A DNA stretch of 64,000 nucleotides from Synechococcus sp. CCY 9618 (GTDB lineage: Bacteria > Cyanobacteriota > Cyanobacteriia > PCC-6307 > Cyanobiaceae). The stretch spans positions 62,001 to 126,000 of the forward strand of contig NZ_JAFKRG010000048.1 of assembly GCF_019038415.1 (NCBI RefSeq). The letters run 5' to 3'. Below, piece after piece: positions 16,363 through 25,214 of this stretch (its first letter is position 1; each line of letters starts with the position of its first letter). A program made the translations under genes and the position numbers. Below the pieces are notes generated by a model, which saw only the letters and a program-made list of their open reading frames with translations, had not been told where the DNA came from and did not search any database.

Positions 16363-16791
16363 TCAGCCAGTGATGGCGATGGCGTCAATCTCCACCCGGG
16401 CGCCCTTCGGCAGGGCCACCACCTGCACGCAGGCCCGGGCCGGAGCCACCCCCGCGTCGAACAGCTCGGCGTAGAGGGCGTTGACCCGGGCGAAATCGGC
16501 CAGATCGACCAGAAACACCGTGGTGCGAACCACCTGGGCAGGGGTGCAGCCGGCGGCGGCCAGCACGGCCTTCAGATTGCTCAGCACCTGGCGGGCTTCC
16601 GCCTCCACGTCGCCCCCGCCCACCATCGCCCCGCTCACCGGATCGAGGGCGATCTGGCCGGAGCAGTAGAGGACCCCACCCGCCAGCACGGCCTGGTTAT
16701 AGGGACCCACAGGGGCCGGAGCGTCCGCGGTGTTGACCGCTTGCAACACGGGGCTGTGCCTTTGGTCACCTCCTTCGGCACTGGAACTCAT
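16363..16791 (-). CDS. ridA: RidA family enamine/imine deaminase
   Basis: 142 residues from the ATG at 16791. The YjgF/YER057c/UK114 signature is clear: APVGPYNQAVLAGGVLYCSGQ near residues 28-48, the catalytic Arg in ARACVQVVALPKGARVEID near the C-terminus, and a trimer-forming core. It hydrolyses reactive 2-aminoacrylate-type intermediates from PLP enzymes. It is head-to-head with the ABC ATPase gene; the two start codons are 12 bases apart, so their ribosome sites overlap. Confidence 0.92.
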   Translation of the reverse strand: MSSSAEGGDQRHSPVLQAVNTADAPAPVGPYNQAVLAGGVLYCSGQIALDPVSGAMVGGGDVEAEARQVLSNLKAVLAAAGCTPAQVVRTTVFLVDLADFARVNALYAELFDAGVAPARACVQVVALPKGARVEIDAIAITG

Positions 16792-16802
16792 GAAGGGAGA
16801 CA

Positions 16803-18026
16803 ATGCGGGACTGGGATCCTATGGCTTCTTCCATCACCTCCACCGCTGCCGCCACCCCCCCGGGGGACGTCACCGCAGGCCCACGGCGTGATCACGTCCG
16901 GCTTCACGACCTCTGGTACCGCTATCCCGGCCGTGAACCCTCGGCCTGGACCCTGCGGGGCATCGATCTCGAACTCGCCTCCGGCGAGCTTGTCGGTCTG
17001 CTGGGTCCCTCCGGCTGCGGCAAGACCACCCTGCTGCGGTTGATCGCCGGCTTCGAGCGCCCCGGAGGGGGCACGCTCATGATCGACGGTCGGATGGTGG
17101 CCGGCGTGGATCGTCATCTGCCCGCCGAGCGCCGCGGCGTCGGCATGGTGTTCCAGGACGACGCCCTCTTCCCCCACCTGGATGCCTGGCGCAACGCCTG
17201 TTTCGGCCTGCGCCGCGGCCAGGACACCCAGCGGGTGGCCTGGCTGCTGGAGCTGCTGGGCCTGACGGGGCTGGAGCGACGCTATCCCCATGAACTCTCG
17301 GGTGGTCAGCGCCAGCGTCTCGCCCTGGCCCGGGCCCTGGCGCCGGCACCCTCGGTGGTGCTGCTCGATGAGCCGTTTTCCAATCTGGATGTGGAGGTCA
17401 GGCTGCGGCTGCGCAGTGAGCTGCCGGCCGTGCTGGCCCGCTGTGGTGCCAGTGGGCTGATGGTGACCCACGATCCGGAGGAGGCCCTGGCGATCTGCGA
17501 CCGGGTGGCGGTGCTCAACGATGGGGTTCTGCACCAGTGCGCTCCCCCCCGCCAGCTGGTGGATCACCCCGCCACCGCCTTCGTGGCCCGGTTCGTGCTG
17601 CAGGCCAATCTCCTGCCCGCCCGCTGGCGGGGACAGCGACTGCAGACGGACCTCGGTGACCTGGAGCCCGCAGCCGGCGGCGCTGCGCCCTCCCCGGTGG
17701 CCGGCGTGCCCGTGGATGACGCTCTGGCGGTGATGGCCAGCCCCCAGGCCCTGGCGTTCCTTCCCGACGAGGAGGGTCCCGCCTGGATCAGCGGCCGCGA
17801 GTTCCTGGGCAGGGAATGGCTGTATCAGATTCAGCTCGGTGATCAGAGGCTCAGGCTCAGGGCGCCCCTGGAGGACGACCATCCCCATGGCCGCCGGGGC
17901 TGGCTGCGGTTCCAGCCGGAAGCAGCGGCCCTGCTCTTTCCCGGCGGACTTCCCATGGTGGCGATGGCGGCCGAAACCCTCCACCAGGCTTCAGGGCAAC
18001 CCATGAGTCCCCTCTCCCAGAGCTGA
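16803..18026 (+). CDS. futC: ABC transporter ATP-binding protein, FutC/FbpC-like
   Basis: 407 residues. Walker A is GPSGCGKT at 68-75, the signature is LSGGQRQRLALARAL (about 164-178), Walker B is VVLLDEPF, and the switch His is in MVTHDPEEAL. After the ATPase comes a C-terminal TOBE-type regulatory domain. This layout matches ATPases of Fe3+ import (FutC); spermidine/putrescine or molybdate importers are alternatives. No permease or binding protein is adjacent, so the partners are elsewhere. ATG 16803 is supported by AAGGGAGA five bases before it. Confidence 0.75.
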   Translation: MRDWDPMASSITSTAAATPPGDVTAGPRRDHVRLHDLWYRYPGREPSAWTLRGIDLELASGELVGLLGPSGCGKTTLLRLIAGFERPGGGTLMIDGRMVAGVDRHLPAERRGVGMVFQDDALFPHLDAWRNACFGLRRGQDTQRVAWLLELLGLTGLERRYPHELSGGQRQRLALARALAPAPSVVLLDEPFSNLDVEVRLRLRSELPAVLARCGASGLMVTHDPEEALAICDRVAVLNDGVLHQCAPPRQLVDHPATAFVARFVLQANLLPARWRGQRLQTDLGDLEPAAGGAAPSPVAGVPVDDALAVMASPQALAFLPDEEGPAWISGREFLGREWLYQIQLGDQRLRLRAPLEDDHPHGRRGWLRFQPEAAALLFPGGLPMVAMAAETLHQASGQPMSPLSQS

Positions 18027-18030
18027 CGTC

Positions 18031-18789
18031 CTAGCCCTGCCAGGCGTTCTTGCTTTGGCGCAGGGCGGCGAGTTCGGCGGCGTCCGTGGCCCGGACGAAA
18101 AGATTGCTGCGCCGCTCCTCGCCGATGCTGCTGGGAATGGTGGGCCGGCCCAGGGCGCGGGTTTCCAGCACCTGCCGCAGGCGTGCGGCGATGGCCCCGT
18201 CCTGGGGCCGCTCAGCCGTCGCCCAGCGCAGGTTGGCTTCGGTGTACTCGTGGGCGCACCAGACGCGGGTGCTGGCGGGCAGGGCCGCCAGGCGCCCCAG
18301 GGAGGCCCGCATCTGGGCCGGAGTTCCCTCAAACAGGCGGCCGCAGCCGCCGCCAAATAGGGTGTCGCCGCAGAACAGCTCCCCCTGATCGGGCAGGTGG
18401 TAGGCCACATGGGTCCGGGTGTGGCCCGGCACCTCGAGCACCTCCACCGGCTGGCCCAGCAGGCTGAAGCGGTCGCCGTCGGCCACCCCCCGGGTCTGGA
18501 ACGGAATGCGGTCCCGGTCGGCCCGGGAGGCCACCACCTCCGCCCCGGGCCATTCCCGCAGCAGAGCAGGGGTGCCGCCGATGTGGTCGCTGTGGTGATG
18601 GGTCTGCAACACCGCCACCAGCTCCAGGCCTCGCTGCCGCAGCCAGGTGATCACCGGGGCGGCCACCGCCGGATCCACCACCGCTGCCCGGATGCCGTCG
18701 TGAAGCACAAAGAGGTAGTTGTCGTGCAGCACCGGCAGCAGCTCCACCTGCAGCGGGGCGCGCGGGGCGTCCGTGGCGTCATCCGGCAT
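18031..18789 (-). CDS. gloB: Hydroxyacylglutathione hydrolase (glyoxalase II)
   Basis: 252 residues with the metallo-beta-lactamase metal motif [10 protein letters not shown] (about 63-72), a further metal His in VPGHTRTHV, the Asp in FCGDTLF, and His in [10 protein letters not shown]. The C-terminal HAGH substrate domain ([10 protein letters not shown], then IGEER...NLFVR) binds glutathione. It hydrolyses S-lactoylglutathione to lactate and glutathione, the second step of methylglyoxal detoxification. It converges on the ABC ATPase gene and diverges from hisG with 29 bases between. Confidence 0.92.
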   Translation of the reverse strand: MPDDATDAPRAPLQVELLPVLHDNYLFVLHDGIRAAVVDPAVAAPVITWLRQRGLELVAVLQTHHHSDHIGGTPALLREWPGAEVVASRADRDRIPFQTRGVADGDRFSLLGQPVEVLEVPGHTRTHVAYHLPDQGELFCGDTLFGGGCGRLFEGTPAQMRASLGRLAALPASTRVWCAHEYTEANLRWATAERPQDGAIAARLRQVLETRALGRPTIPSSIGEERRSNLFVRATDAAELAALRQSKNAWQG

Positions 18790-18818
18790 CGTTACAGTCC
18801 AGGTTCCTGCTTGTCTCC

Positions 18819-19487
18819 ATGATCACCGCCGGCCAGCGGTCCCCGATCACCGTCGCCCTGGCCAAGGGCGCCCTGCTGAAGGATTCGGTGCGCCGTTTCC
18901 TCGCTGCCGGGCTCGATTTCTCCGCCCTGCTGGAGGAGGACAACCGCCTGCTGATGGTGCCGAGCCGCTGCGGCACCGCCCGGGCCCTGCTCGTGCGCAA
19001 TGCCGATGTGCCGGTGTACGTGTCCTATGGCCAGGCCCAGCTCGGCGTGGTGGGGTACGACGTGCTGCGCGAGCACCAGCTGCCGGTGGCCCAGCTGGTG
19101 GACCTCGGTTTCGGCGGCTGCCGCATGGCGGTGGCCGTCAAGGCCAGCAGCGGCTATCGCCGGGCTGCGGATCTGCCGGCCCACTGCCGGGTGGCCAGCA
19201 AGTTCACCCGCTGTGCCGAAAGCTTCTTCGAGCAGCTCGACCTGCCGGTGGAGTTGATCCACCTCACCGGTTCGGTGGAGCTGGGCCCGATCACGGGCAT
19301 GTCCGAGGCGATCGTCGACCTGGTGGCCACCGGCCGCACCCTGCGGGACAACGGCCTGGTGGCGATCGAAGACCTCTTCAGCAGCACCGCCCGGCTGATC
19401 GGCCACCCCCTGGCCCTGCGGCTTGATGACGGGGCTCTCCAGTCCCTGATCGAGCGGATCGGTGCCGTGGCCGCCGTGGCGCGATGA
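18819..19487 (+). CDS. hisG: ATP phosphoribosyltransferase, short form
   Basis: 222 residues: [18 protein letters not shown] at the N-terminus, then the PBP-like core, with the PRPP-binding loop region [22 protein letters not shown]. It makes phosphoribosyl-ATP, the first step of histidine synthesis. At this length it lacks the C-terminal feedback domain of long HisG, so it needs HisZ, which is not in the window. It overlaps the next gene by 4 bases (ATGA), so the two are translated together. Confidence 0.93.
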   Translation: MITAGQRSPITVALAKGALLKDSVRRFLAAGLDFSALLEEDNRLLMVPSRCGTARALLVRNADVPVYVSYGQAQLGVVGYDVLREHQLPVAQLVDLGFGGCRMAVAVKASSGYRRAADLPAHCRVASKFTRCAESFFEQLDLPVELIHLTGSVELGPITGMSEAIVDLVATGRTLRDNGLVAIEDLFSSTARLIGHPLALRLDDGALQSLIERIGAVAAVAR

Positions 19488-21286
19488 GCAGCCGTCTCGA
19501 CCGCCAGCGGCTGCGCCGCCTGCTGCCCTACCTGGGCCGGGATCGCAAGCGCCTGCTGCTCACCCTGCTGCTGCTGATTCCCCTGGCCCTGGCGGCCTCG
19601 GTGCAGCCCCTGCTGGTGGGCCAGGCCATCTCCAAGCTGCGGGGCGAGCCGGTGCTCGCCTGGCTCACGCCCCTGTCGGTGCCGGTGGCCATGCGGCTGC
19701 TGGTGCTGCTGCTGCTGGGAGCGGTGCTGCTGCGCCTCTCCCTGCAGGGCACCCAGACCTACAACGTCCAGGTGGTGGGCCAGCGCCTCACCGCCCGCAT
19801 CCGCGACGACCTCTTCCGCCACGCGATGGCCCTGTCGCTGCGCTTCCACGACCGCACCCCGGTGGGCAAGCTGCTCACGCGCCTCACCAGCGATGTGGAC
19901 GCCCTTGCCGAGGTGTTCGGCAGCGGGGCCGTGGGGGTGCTGGCCGATCTGGTCACCCTGCTGGTGATCGGCGTCACCATGCTCTCCATCGAGTGGCGGC
20001 TGGGGCTGCTGCTGCTGGCCAGCCAGGTGCCGGTGACCCTGGGGGTGATCTGGCTCCAGAGTCGTTATCGCAAGGCCAACTACCGGGTGAGGGAGGAGCT
20101 GGGGCAGCTCAACGCTGATCTGCAGGAGAACCTCCAGGGCCTCGAGGTGGTGCAGATGTTCCGCCGTGAGGCCGTCAACAGCGAGCGCTTCTCCCGCACG
20201 ACCGACGCCTACCGCAAGGCGGTCACCGGCACGATCTTCTACGACAGTTCGATCTCGGCCTTCATCGAGTGGGTGGCCCTGGCCGCCGTGGCCATGGTGC
20301 TGGCCCTCGGCGGCGCCATGGTCACCGGTGGGGCCATGGGCCTGGGCACCCTCACCACGTTCATCCTCTTCTCCCAGCGGGTGTTCGATCCCCTGCGCCA
20401 GCTGGCGGAACGCTTCACCCAGATCCAGGGGGGGCTGACGGCGGTGGAGCGCATCGGCGAGCTGCTGGAGCAGCCGATCGAGATCGCCGATCTGCCCACC
20501 AGTCAGCGCAGTGCCGCCGCCCTCCGTTCGGGTGGGCAACGCTTCAGCCCGGGAGACGTGGAGTTCGAGAATGTCTCCTTCGCCTATCGCCCCGACGATC
20601 CGATCCTCACCGATCTCTCCTTTCGCATCGCCCCCGGGGAGCACGTGGCGATCGTGGGTCCCACCGGTTCCGGCAAGACCACGGTGATCCGGCTGCTGTG
20701 CCGCCTCTACGAACCCCAGCAGGGCACCATCCGCCTCGATGGGGTGGACATCCGCGAGCTGCCGATCGCCACCCTGCGCCAGCGGCTGGGGGTGGTGCTG
20801 CAGGACACGTTCCTGTTCAGCGGCAACGTGGCTGACAACCTGCGTCTCGATGCCAGCATCAGCGACGCTGACCTGGAGCGCCTCTGCGACGACCTGGGAC
20901 TCGCCCCTCTCCTGGGTCGACTGGGTGATGGCCTGGCAACCGAGCTGAGGGAGCGGGGCGGCAACCTCTCCTCCGGGGAGCGCCAGCTGCTGGCCGTGGC
21001 ACGGGTGGCGATCCGCGACCCCTCCGTGCTGGTGATGGACGAAGCCACGGCCTTCATGGATCCCTCCACCGAGGCCACCCTGCAGCGGGATCTGGACACC
21101 CTGCTGAGCGGGCGCACCGCCATCGTCATCGCCCACCGCCTCGCCACGATCGAGGCGGCCGACCGCATCCTGGTGCTGCGCCGCGGCCGCCTGATCGAGG
21201 AGGGCAACCACCGCGAACTGCGCGCCGTGGGAGGCCTCTACGCGCAGCTGGCCGAACTGCAGGAAAAGGGGCTGGCCACGCTCTGA
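19484..21286 (+). CDS. ABC exporter, fused membrane and ATPase domains
   Basis: 600 residues. Residues about 1-320 form a six-helix type IV exporter domain (coupling motif [19 protein letters not shown]). The ATPase domain has Walker A GPTGSGKT (near 390), Q-loop [12 protein letters not shown], signature [14 protein letters not shown], Walker B VLVMDEAT and the switch His in VIAHRL. It is an MsbA-like half transporter that acts as a dimer; lipid, peptide or drug export are all possible. It is coupled to hisG by a 4-base overlap, and its 3' end overlaps the convergent hydrolase gene by 49 bases. Confidence 0.9.
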   Translation: MSSRLDRQRLRRLLPYLGRDRKRLLLTLLLLIPLALAASVQPLLVGQAISKLRGEPVLAWLTPLSVPVAMRLLVLLLLGAVLLRLSLQGTQTYNVQVVGQRLTARIRDDLFRHAMALSLRFHDRTPVGKLLTRLTSDVDALAEVFGSGAVGVLADLVTLLVIGVTMLSIEWRLGLLLLASQVPVTLGVIWLQSRYRKANYRVREELGQLNADLQENLQGLEVVQMFRREAVNSERFSRTTDAYRKAVTGTIFYDSSISAFIEWVALAAVAMVLALGGAMVTGGAMGLGTLTTFILFSQRVFDPLRQLAERFTQIQGGLTAVERIGELLEQPIEIADLPTSQRSAAALRSGGQRFSPGDVEFENVSFAYRPDDPILTDLSFRIAPGEHVAIVGPTGSGKTTVIRLLCRLYEPQQGTIRLDGVDIRELPIATLRQRLGVVLQDTFLFSGNVADNLRLDASISDADLERLCDDLGLAPLLGRLGDGLATELRERGGNLSSGERQLLAVARVAIRDPSVLVMDEATAFMDPSTEATLQRDLDTLLSGRTAIVIAHRLATIEAADRILVLRRGRLIEEGNHRELRAVGGLYAQLAELQEKGLATL

Positions 21287-22023
21287 AGACCGCTGCTCAT
21301 GGCCGTCAAGGCCAGTTCGTCCTCGAGCCAGCTATCGATCAGAACCGCCAGTTTCCGAGGCTCCTGGAGCATCGGCAGATGTCCCAGCCCATCGAGGATC
21401 GCGAGCTGGTGGGCGAAGCCGTAGCCCGCCAGATGGCGAACGTAGCGGGGCTGCATCACCTGGTCGCGGCTGCCGGCGATCCACAGGCTCGGCACCGCCA
21501 GCGCGGCGGTGAGCCTGGGCAGCTGGCGAACGGCGCCCCGATTGGTGCTGCAGGCCAGCAGTCCGCGGGCGGCTCGGCTCTCGGCCAGCAGGGGGCTGCG
21601 GATCGCATCGGTGCCAGGCAGCTGCGCCACCCAGCCGGGTCGCCAGCGCAGGAAAGCGGATCCGCCACGGCGCACCTGGGCAAAGGGGCGCGGCTGGAAG
21701 ATGCCTCCCCCAACGGCGATCTGCACCAGGCCGCGCAGCTGCTTCCCCAGCAGGGGCGCCGCATGCAGGGCCACGCTGCCCCCCAGGGAATGGCCCAGCA
21801 GCACCACCGGTCGGCCATCGGCCTCCAGCAGCGTGGCCTCCGCCAGCCAGCGGCCGTAGCTGGCCAGACTGCACTGAAGCCCCCGGGGCCGGTCGCTGCC
21901 GCCGAAGCCGGGCAGGTCGGGGCACCAGAGGGACCAGCGGGGGGCCAGTTCCCGCTGCAACGGTTGCCACAGCCGGCCCGCCAGCAGCCAGCCGTGGATC
22001 CCCACCAGCAGGGGGGGAGGCAT
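21238..22023 (-). CDS. Alpha/beta hydrolase
   Basis: 261 residues. The oxyanion HG motif (VGIHGWLLAGRLW), the nucleophile elbow GHSLGG (Ser near residue 78), a probable acid in AGSRDQVMQP and the catalytic His in DGLGHLPMLQEP complete the triad. The substrate is unknown; esterase, lipase or C-C hydrolase activity are possible. The last 16 codons overlap the end of the ABC exporter gene on the opposite strand. Confidence 0.85.
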   Translation of the reverse strand: MPPPLLVGIHGWLLAGRLWQPLQRELAPRWSLWCPDLPGFGGSDRPRGLQCSLASYGRWLAEATLLEADGRPVVLLGHSLGGSVALHAAPLLGKQLRGLVQIAVGGGIFQPRPFAQVRRGGSAFLRWRPGWVAQLPGTDAIRSPLLAESRAARGLLACSTNRGAVRQLPRLTAALAVPSLWIAGSRDQVMQPRYVRHLAGYGFAHQLAILDGLGHLPMLQEPRKLAVLIDSWLEDELALTAMSSGLQSVASPFSCSSASCA

Positions 22024-22183
22024 CGCCCCTGGATCCCGGATGTCCTGGGGCCGATCGGAACTGGCGGAGGGGACGCTCAGGGCGATCGATGGAGATCAGG
22101 AACCCACCCTGCCGCAGCCGGGCCCACATCCGTCAGGATCTTCAGAACGCGTAGTCCCGTCCGTGCCCGAGACCCTCCCGCTG

Positions 22184-22654
22184 ATGGCCGATCTGTACGG
22201 CCCGGGCCATCGCCTCTGCACCACCCCCAATCCCCAGCTGGAACTGGTGCTGAGCCAGACCAGGCCCATCGATCTGATCGAGCTGGAGGCCCTGTGCGAT
22301 GCGGTCGGCTGGAGCCGGCGCCCCCTGCGCCGGGTGCGCAAGGCGCTCCAGCACAGCCTGCTGCAGGTGGGGATGTGGCGCCACGATGCCCGCCTGCCCC
22401 GGCTGGTGGGGTTCGCCCGCTGCACCGGGGACGGCGTGGTGGAGGCCACCGTCTGGGACGTGGCGGTGCACCCCCGCTACCAGGGGGCGGGCCTGGGCAA
22501 GGAGCTGATGGACTATGTGCTGGAACAGCTGCGTTCCATGGGGGTCGACCGGGTGAGCCTGTTCGCCGACCCCGACGTGGTGGGGTTCTACGCCGCTCAG
22601 GGCTGGGAGCTGGAGCCCTCCCAGCGGCGCTGCGCCTTCTGGTATGCCCCCTGA
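22184..22654 (+). CDS. GNAT-family N-acetyltransferase
   Basis: 156 residues from the ATG at 22184. The acetyl-CoA binding motif A is VAVHPRYQGAGLGKELMDYV and the C-terminal strand is DRVSLFADPDVVGFYAAQGW, close to plastid/cyanobacterial NSI-like acetyltransferases. It probably acetylates an amine on a protein or small metabolite. An upstream extension to 22040 is open but not protein-like. Its 3' end overlaps the convergent glycosyltransferase gene by 58 bases. Confidence 0.85.
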   Translation: MADLYGPGHRLCTTPNPQLELVLSQTRPIDLIELEALCDAVGWSRRPLRRVRKALQHSLLQVGMWRHDARLPRLVGFARCTGDGVVEATVWDVAVHPRYQGAGLGKELMDYVLEQLRSMGVDRVSLFADPDVVGFYAAQGWELEPSQRRCAFWYAP

Positions 22655-23343
22655 ACGGCTGGCGGGTAGTAGCGGGCAGCCAGCTCCTCCGCCGGAGTGC
22701 CGCGGCGCCAGTCCCGGCGCAGCCGGGCATTGGCCAGCACCGTCTGCCACACCCCCAGCCGCTGCCAGCGCCGGCCGTTCACCCGCAGGGCCGGCGCCAG
22801 GCTGCGGACCCTGGCCCGAAGCCGCAGCCGCTGCATGAATTCCAGGTCTTCCATCAGCGGCAACGGGGCGATGCCTCCGGTGCCGTCATGGAGTGCTCGG
22901 GCCAGCAGCAGCCCCTGGTCGCCGTAGGGAAGCTGGCGCCAGCGGCTGCGCAGCGCCACCGCCAGTTCCACCAGGCGCAGGGCCGGATCGCCGGCGTCGA
23001 TGCGGAGCCGGAAGGCCCAGGCGCTCTCCTCGCCGGCCCTGATGGCGGCGGTCACGGCGGACGCCCACCCCGGCGGCAGGCGCACGTCGCCATGGAGCAG
23101 CAGCAGCCAGGGCGCCGTACTGCGGGCCACGCCGATGGCCAGCTGGCGGCCCCGTCCGCCGCCCATGTGAATCACTTCGGCGCCGGCCAGGGCCGCCAGG
23201 TGGGGGGTGCCGTCACTGCTGCCGCCATCCACCACCAGCACCTGCCTCACCAGGGCGGGGGCCGTGGCCAGATCCGCCAGCAGGGAGGGCAGGCATCCGG
23301 CCTCGTCGCGGGCGGCGATCACCACGCTCAGGGGCGGAGTCAT
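22597..23343 (-). CDS. Family 2 glycosyltransferase (TIGR04283 type)
   Basis: 248 residues. GT-A fold start PPLSVVIAARDEAGCLPSLL, then the DGGSSDGT sugar-nucleotide motif, LLLHGDVRLPPGWA (DxD-like) and a C-terminal helical region with basic residues. In cyanobacteria this family is found beside the TIGR04282 type, as here: the upstream gene ends by overlapping this start (ATGA at 23340-23343). They probably modify the same glycan or lipid; the substrate is unknown. Confidence 0.85.
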   Translation of the reverse strand: MTPPLSVVIAARDEAGCLPSLLADLATAPALVRQVLVVDGGSSDGTPHLAALAGAEVIHMGGGRGRQLAIGVARSTAPWLLLLHGDVRLPPGWASAVTAAIRAGEESAWAFRLRIDAGDPALRLVELAVALRSRWRQLPYGDQGLLLARALHDGTGGIAPLPLMEDLEFMQRLRLRARVRSLAPALRVNGRRWQRLGVWQTVLANARLRRDWRRGTPAEELAARYYPPAVQGAYQKAQRRWEGSSSQP

Positions 23344-23975
23344 CGCCACGGGGTCAGATCACAGGGCCGGTCGAGATCGTTGCGTTCGGCCAGCAGGGCC
23401 ATGCTCAGGCCGGCCCGCCGCGCCTGGACCAGGGTCTGCTCCAGCACCCGGGCACTGCCCCAGTCGATGCCGGAGAAGATCTGGGGGGTGGCCTGGCGGC
23501 GACCGATCAGCCAGTATCCCCCGTCGCTGGCGGGCCCCAGCACCAGGGAAGCCTGCTCGAGGGCGCCGAAGGCCGCGACCAGATCACCGGCCGTGAGCTC
23601 CGGCAGATCACTGCCGATCACCACCACCGCCGCCGCCCCCTCCCGGCAGCCGCGCAGCACCTGACGCTGCATGCGCAGTCCCAGGCTGCCGGGGCCCTGG
23701 GCCACGACCCGGTCAACGCCCAGCCCGGCGCCCCAGCGGGCCGCCGCCCTTGGCCCCAGGCCACTGGTCGCCAGCACGACAGTCAGGCCCCGGCCGGGGT
23801 CGTCGCCCGCCATGGCGAGGGATCGGCGTGCCTCGGCGGCCGCCGCCACCCCGTGTTGGGTGAGGCGGGCCTGGATGGCTGCGGCCCGGGCGCGGCCCAC
23901 GCCGGGAACCAGACGGCTCTTGCAGCGCCCCGGCGCGGGCCAGCGGGCCATCATCACCAGCTGGGGCGGCCCCAT
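23340..23975 (-). CDS. TIGR04282/DUF2064 glycosyltransferase-like protein
   Basis: 211 residues from the ATG at 23975. The start PPQLVMMARWPAPGRCKSRL is the nucleotide-sugar pyrophosphorylase-like N-terminus of DUF2064; VVVIGSDLPELTAGDL and LGPASDGGYWLIG follow in order. It is translationally coupled to the family 2 glycosyltransferase by a 4-base overlap, and starts 20 bases after the htrA stop, so htrA and these two probably form one operon. A longer merged frame exists upstream, but that part belongs to htrA in another frame. Confidence 0.85.
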   Translation of the reverse strand: MGPPQLVMMARWPAPGRCKSRLVPGVGRARAAAIQARLTQHGVAAAAEARRSLAMAGDDPGRGLTVVLATSGLGPRAAARWGAGLGVDRVVAQGPGSLGLRMQRQVLRGCREGAAAVVVIGSDLPELTAGDLVAAFGALEQASLVLGPASDGGYWLIGRRQATPQIFSGIDWGSARVLEQTLVQARRAGLSMALLAERNDLDRPCDLTPWR

Positions 23976-23995
23976 GCCTGCGGCCCTGGGCCCCG

Positions 23996-25123
23996 TCAAC
24001 CCTCCCGCGGCAGTTCGGCGGGGCGAACGGTGAGGTTCTGGGTTGCGCCATCCCGCCGCACCGTGATGGTGAGCGGCTGGCCCACCTGGCCCCGGTCCAC
24101 CGCCAGCTGGACCTCCGAGGCATTCTTCACCGCCTTGTCGCCCACTTTCTCGATCAGGTCGCAGGGCTTGAGGCCTCCGCGGGCCGCGGGGCTGTTCGTC
24201 ATCACCTCGACCACCACCACACCGTTCACCTCCGGCAGCCGGCATTCGCTGGTGGTGGCGTTGATCTCCTTGGCCAGCTGGGGGGTGAGGGCCTGGAGGC
24301 GCACGCCGATGTAGGGATGGCTGGCGTAGCCCCGCTCGAGGATCTGGGAGGCGATCAGACGGGCCGTGTTGATCGGGATCGCGAAGCTCAGGCCCGCCCC
24401 CGGCGCCTGGCGGATGGCGGTGTTGATGCCGATCACCTGGCCGCGGTCGTTGATCAGTGGCCCGCCGCTGTTGCCGGGGTTCACGGCCGCGTCGGTCTGG
24501 ATGTAGGGCACCCGCTGGCCCTCGCCCACGGCGTTGGTGCGCTGGATGGCACTGATGATCCCGGCGGTCACGGTGTTGTCGAGGCCGAGGGGGTTGCCGA
24601 TGGCGATCGCCCATTCCCCCGGCCGCACCTTGTTGGAATCCCCCAGGGTGGCGACCGGCAGCTTGGAGGCCACCACCTTCACCACCGCCACGTCAGTGAG
24701 GCGGTCGGTCCCCAGCACCTTGCCAATGAAGCTGCGGCCATCGGGCAGGGTCACGCTCACTTCGCTGGCGCCCTCGACCACATGGGCGTTGGTGAGCAGC
24801 ACCCCGTCGGAGCGGGTGATGAAGCCCGATCCCTGGCCCTGCTGCTGCTGGATGGCGGGCCCCCGGCCGAAGATCCCCCCCAGGGGGTTCACGGTCCGCT
24901 TGACCGTGTCGATCCGGACCACGGCCGGACCGGCCTTCTCGACCGCATCCACGATCACCGAGCTGCTGGGCTGCAGGGTCGGCACCGGTACCGCGTCGCT
25001 GATGCGGGGCTGCTCCGGCTGGGGCAGCCCCGGCAGGGAGAGGCGGGTGGCGGCGCAGGACGTCAGCAGGCCTGCCGCGGCCGCTGTCAGGGTGAGGCGG
25101 GACAGGAAACGGGGCTGAACCAT
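23996..25123 (-). CDS. HtrA/Deg-family serine protease, lipoprotein-type
   Basis: 375 residues. A lipobox (LLTSC, Cys23) suggests membrane anchoring after export. The trypsin-like domain has the triad His114 (TNAHVV), Asp144 (LTDVAVV) and Ser219 (NPGNSGGP). One PDZ domain follows (about 270-370), typical of cyanobacterial HhoA/HhoB/HtrA. It degrades or refolds damaged exported proteins, especially under light or heat stress. It is divergent from dnaA, leaving 91 bases for both promoters. Confidence 0.92.
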   Translation of the reverse strand: MVQPRFLSRLTLTAAAAGLLTSCAATRLSLPGLPQPEQPRISDAVPVPTLQPSSSVIVDAVEKAGPAVVRIDTVKRTVNPLGGIFGRGPAIQQQQGQGSGFITRSDGVLLTNAHVVEGASEVSVTLPDGRSFIGKVLGTDRLTDVAVVKVVASKLPVATLGDSNKVRPGEWAIAIGNPLGLDNTVTAGIISAIQRTNAVGEGQRVPYIQTDAAVNPGNSGGPLINDRGQVIGINTAIRQAPGAGLSFAIPINTARLIASQILERGYASHPYIGVRLQALTPQLAKEINATTSECRLPEVNGVVVVEVMTNSPAARGGLKPCDLIEKVGDKAVKNASEVQLAVDRGQVGQPLTITVRRDGATQNLTVRPAELPREG

Positions 25124-25184
25124 CGGAACCTGATGGGCGTCGCTGGGGGCTTCATTAAAGACGGACGGGCGGGCCCGGCATGCC

Positions 25185-25200
25185 TATATTCAGCGATCGC
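25185..25200 (+). promoter_or_regulatory. Candidate -10 element and HIP1 octamer upstream of dnaA
   Basis: TATATT at 25185-25190 could be a -10 box and is followed by the HIP1 palindrome GCGATCGC at 25193-25200, 15 bases before the dnaA start. No good -35 box is spaced correctly, and no DnaA-box cluster was noticed, so an origin here is not supported. Confidence 0.3.
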
Positions 25201-25214
25201 GTGGTGGGCTCCCG

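Noticed and set aside
21379-23664. A 761-codon plus-strand frame across the hydrolase, GNAT and glycosyltransferase genes
   Set aside because: Spans three well-supported genes and has shadow-type composition.
25124-25214. Replication origin upstream of dnaA
   Set aside because: No cluster of DnaA boxes or AT-rich unwinding region was seen in these 91 bases; cyanobacterial origins are often elsewhere.
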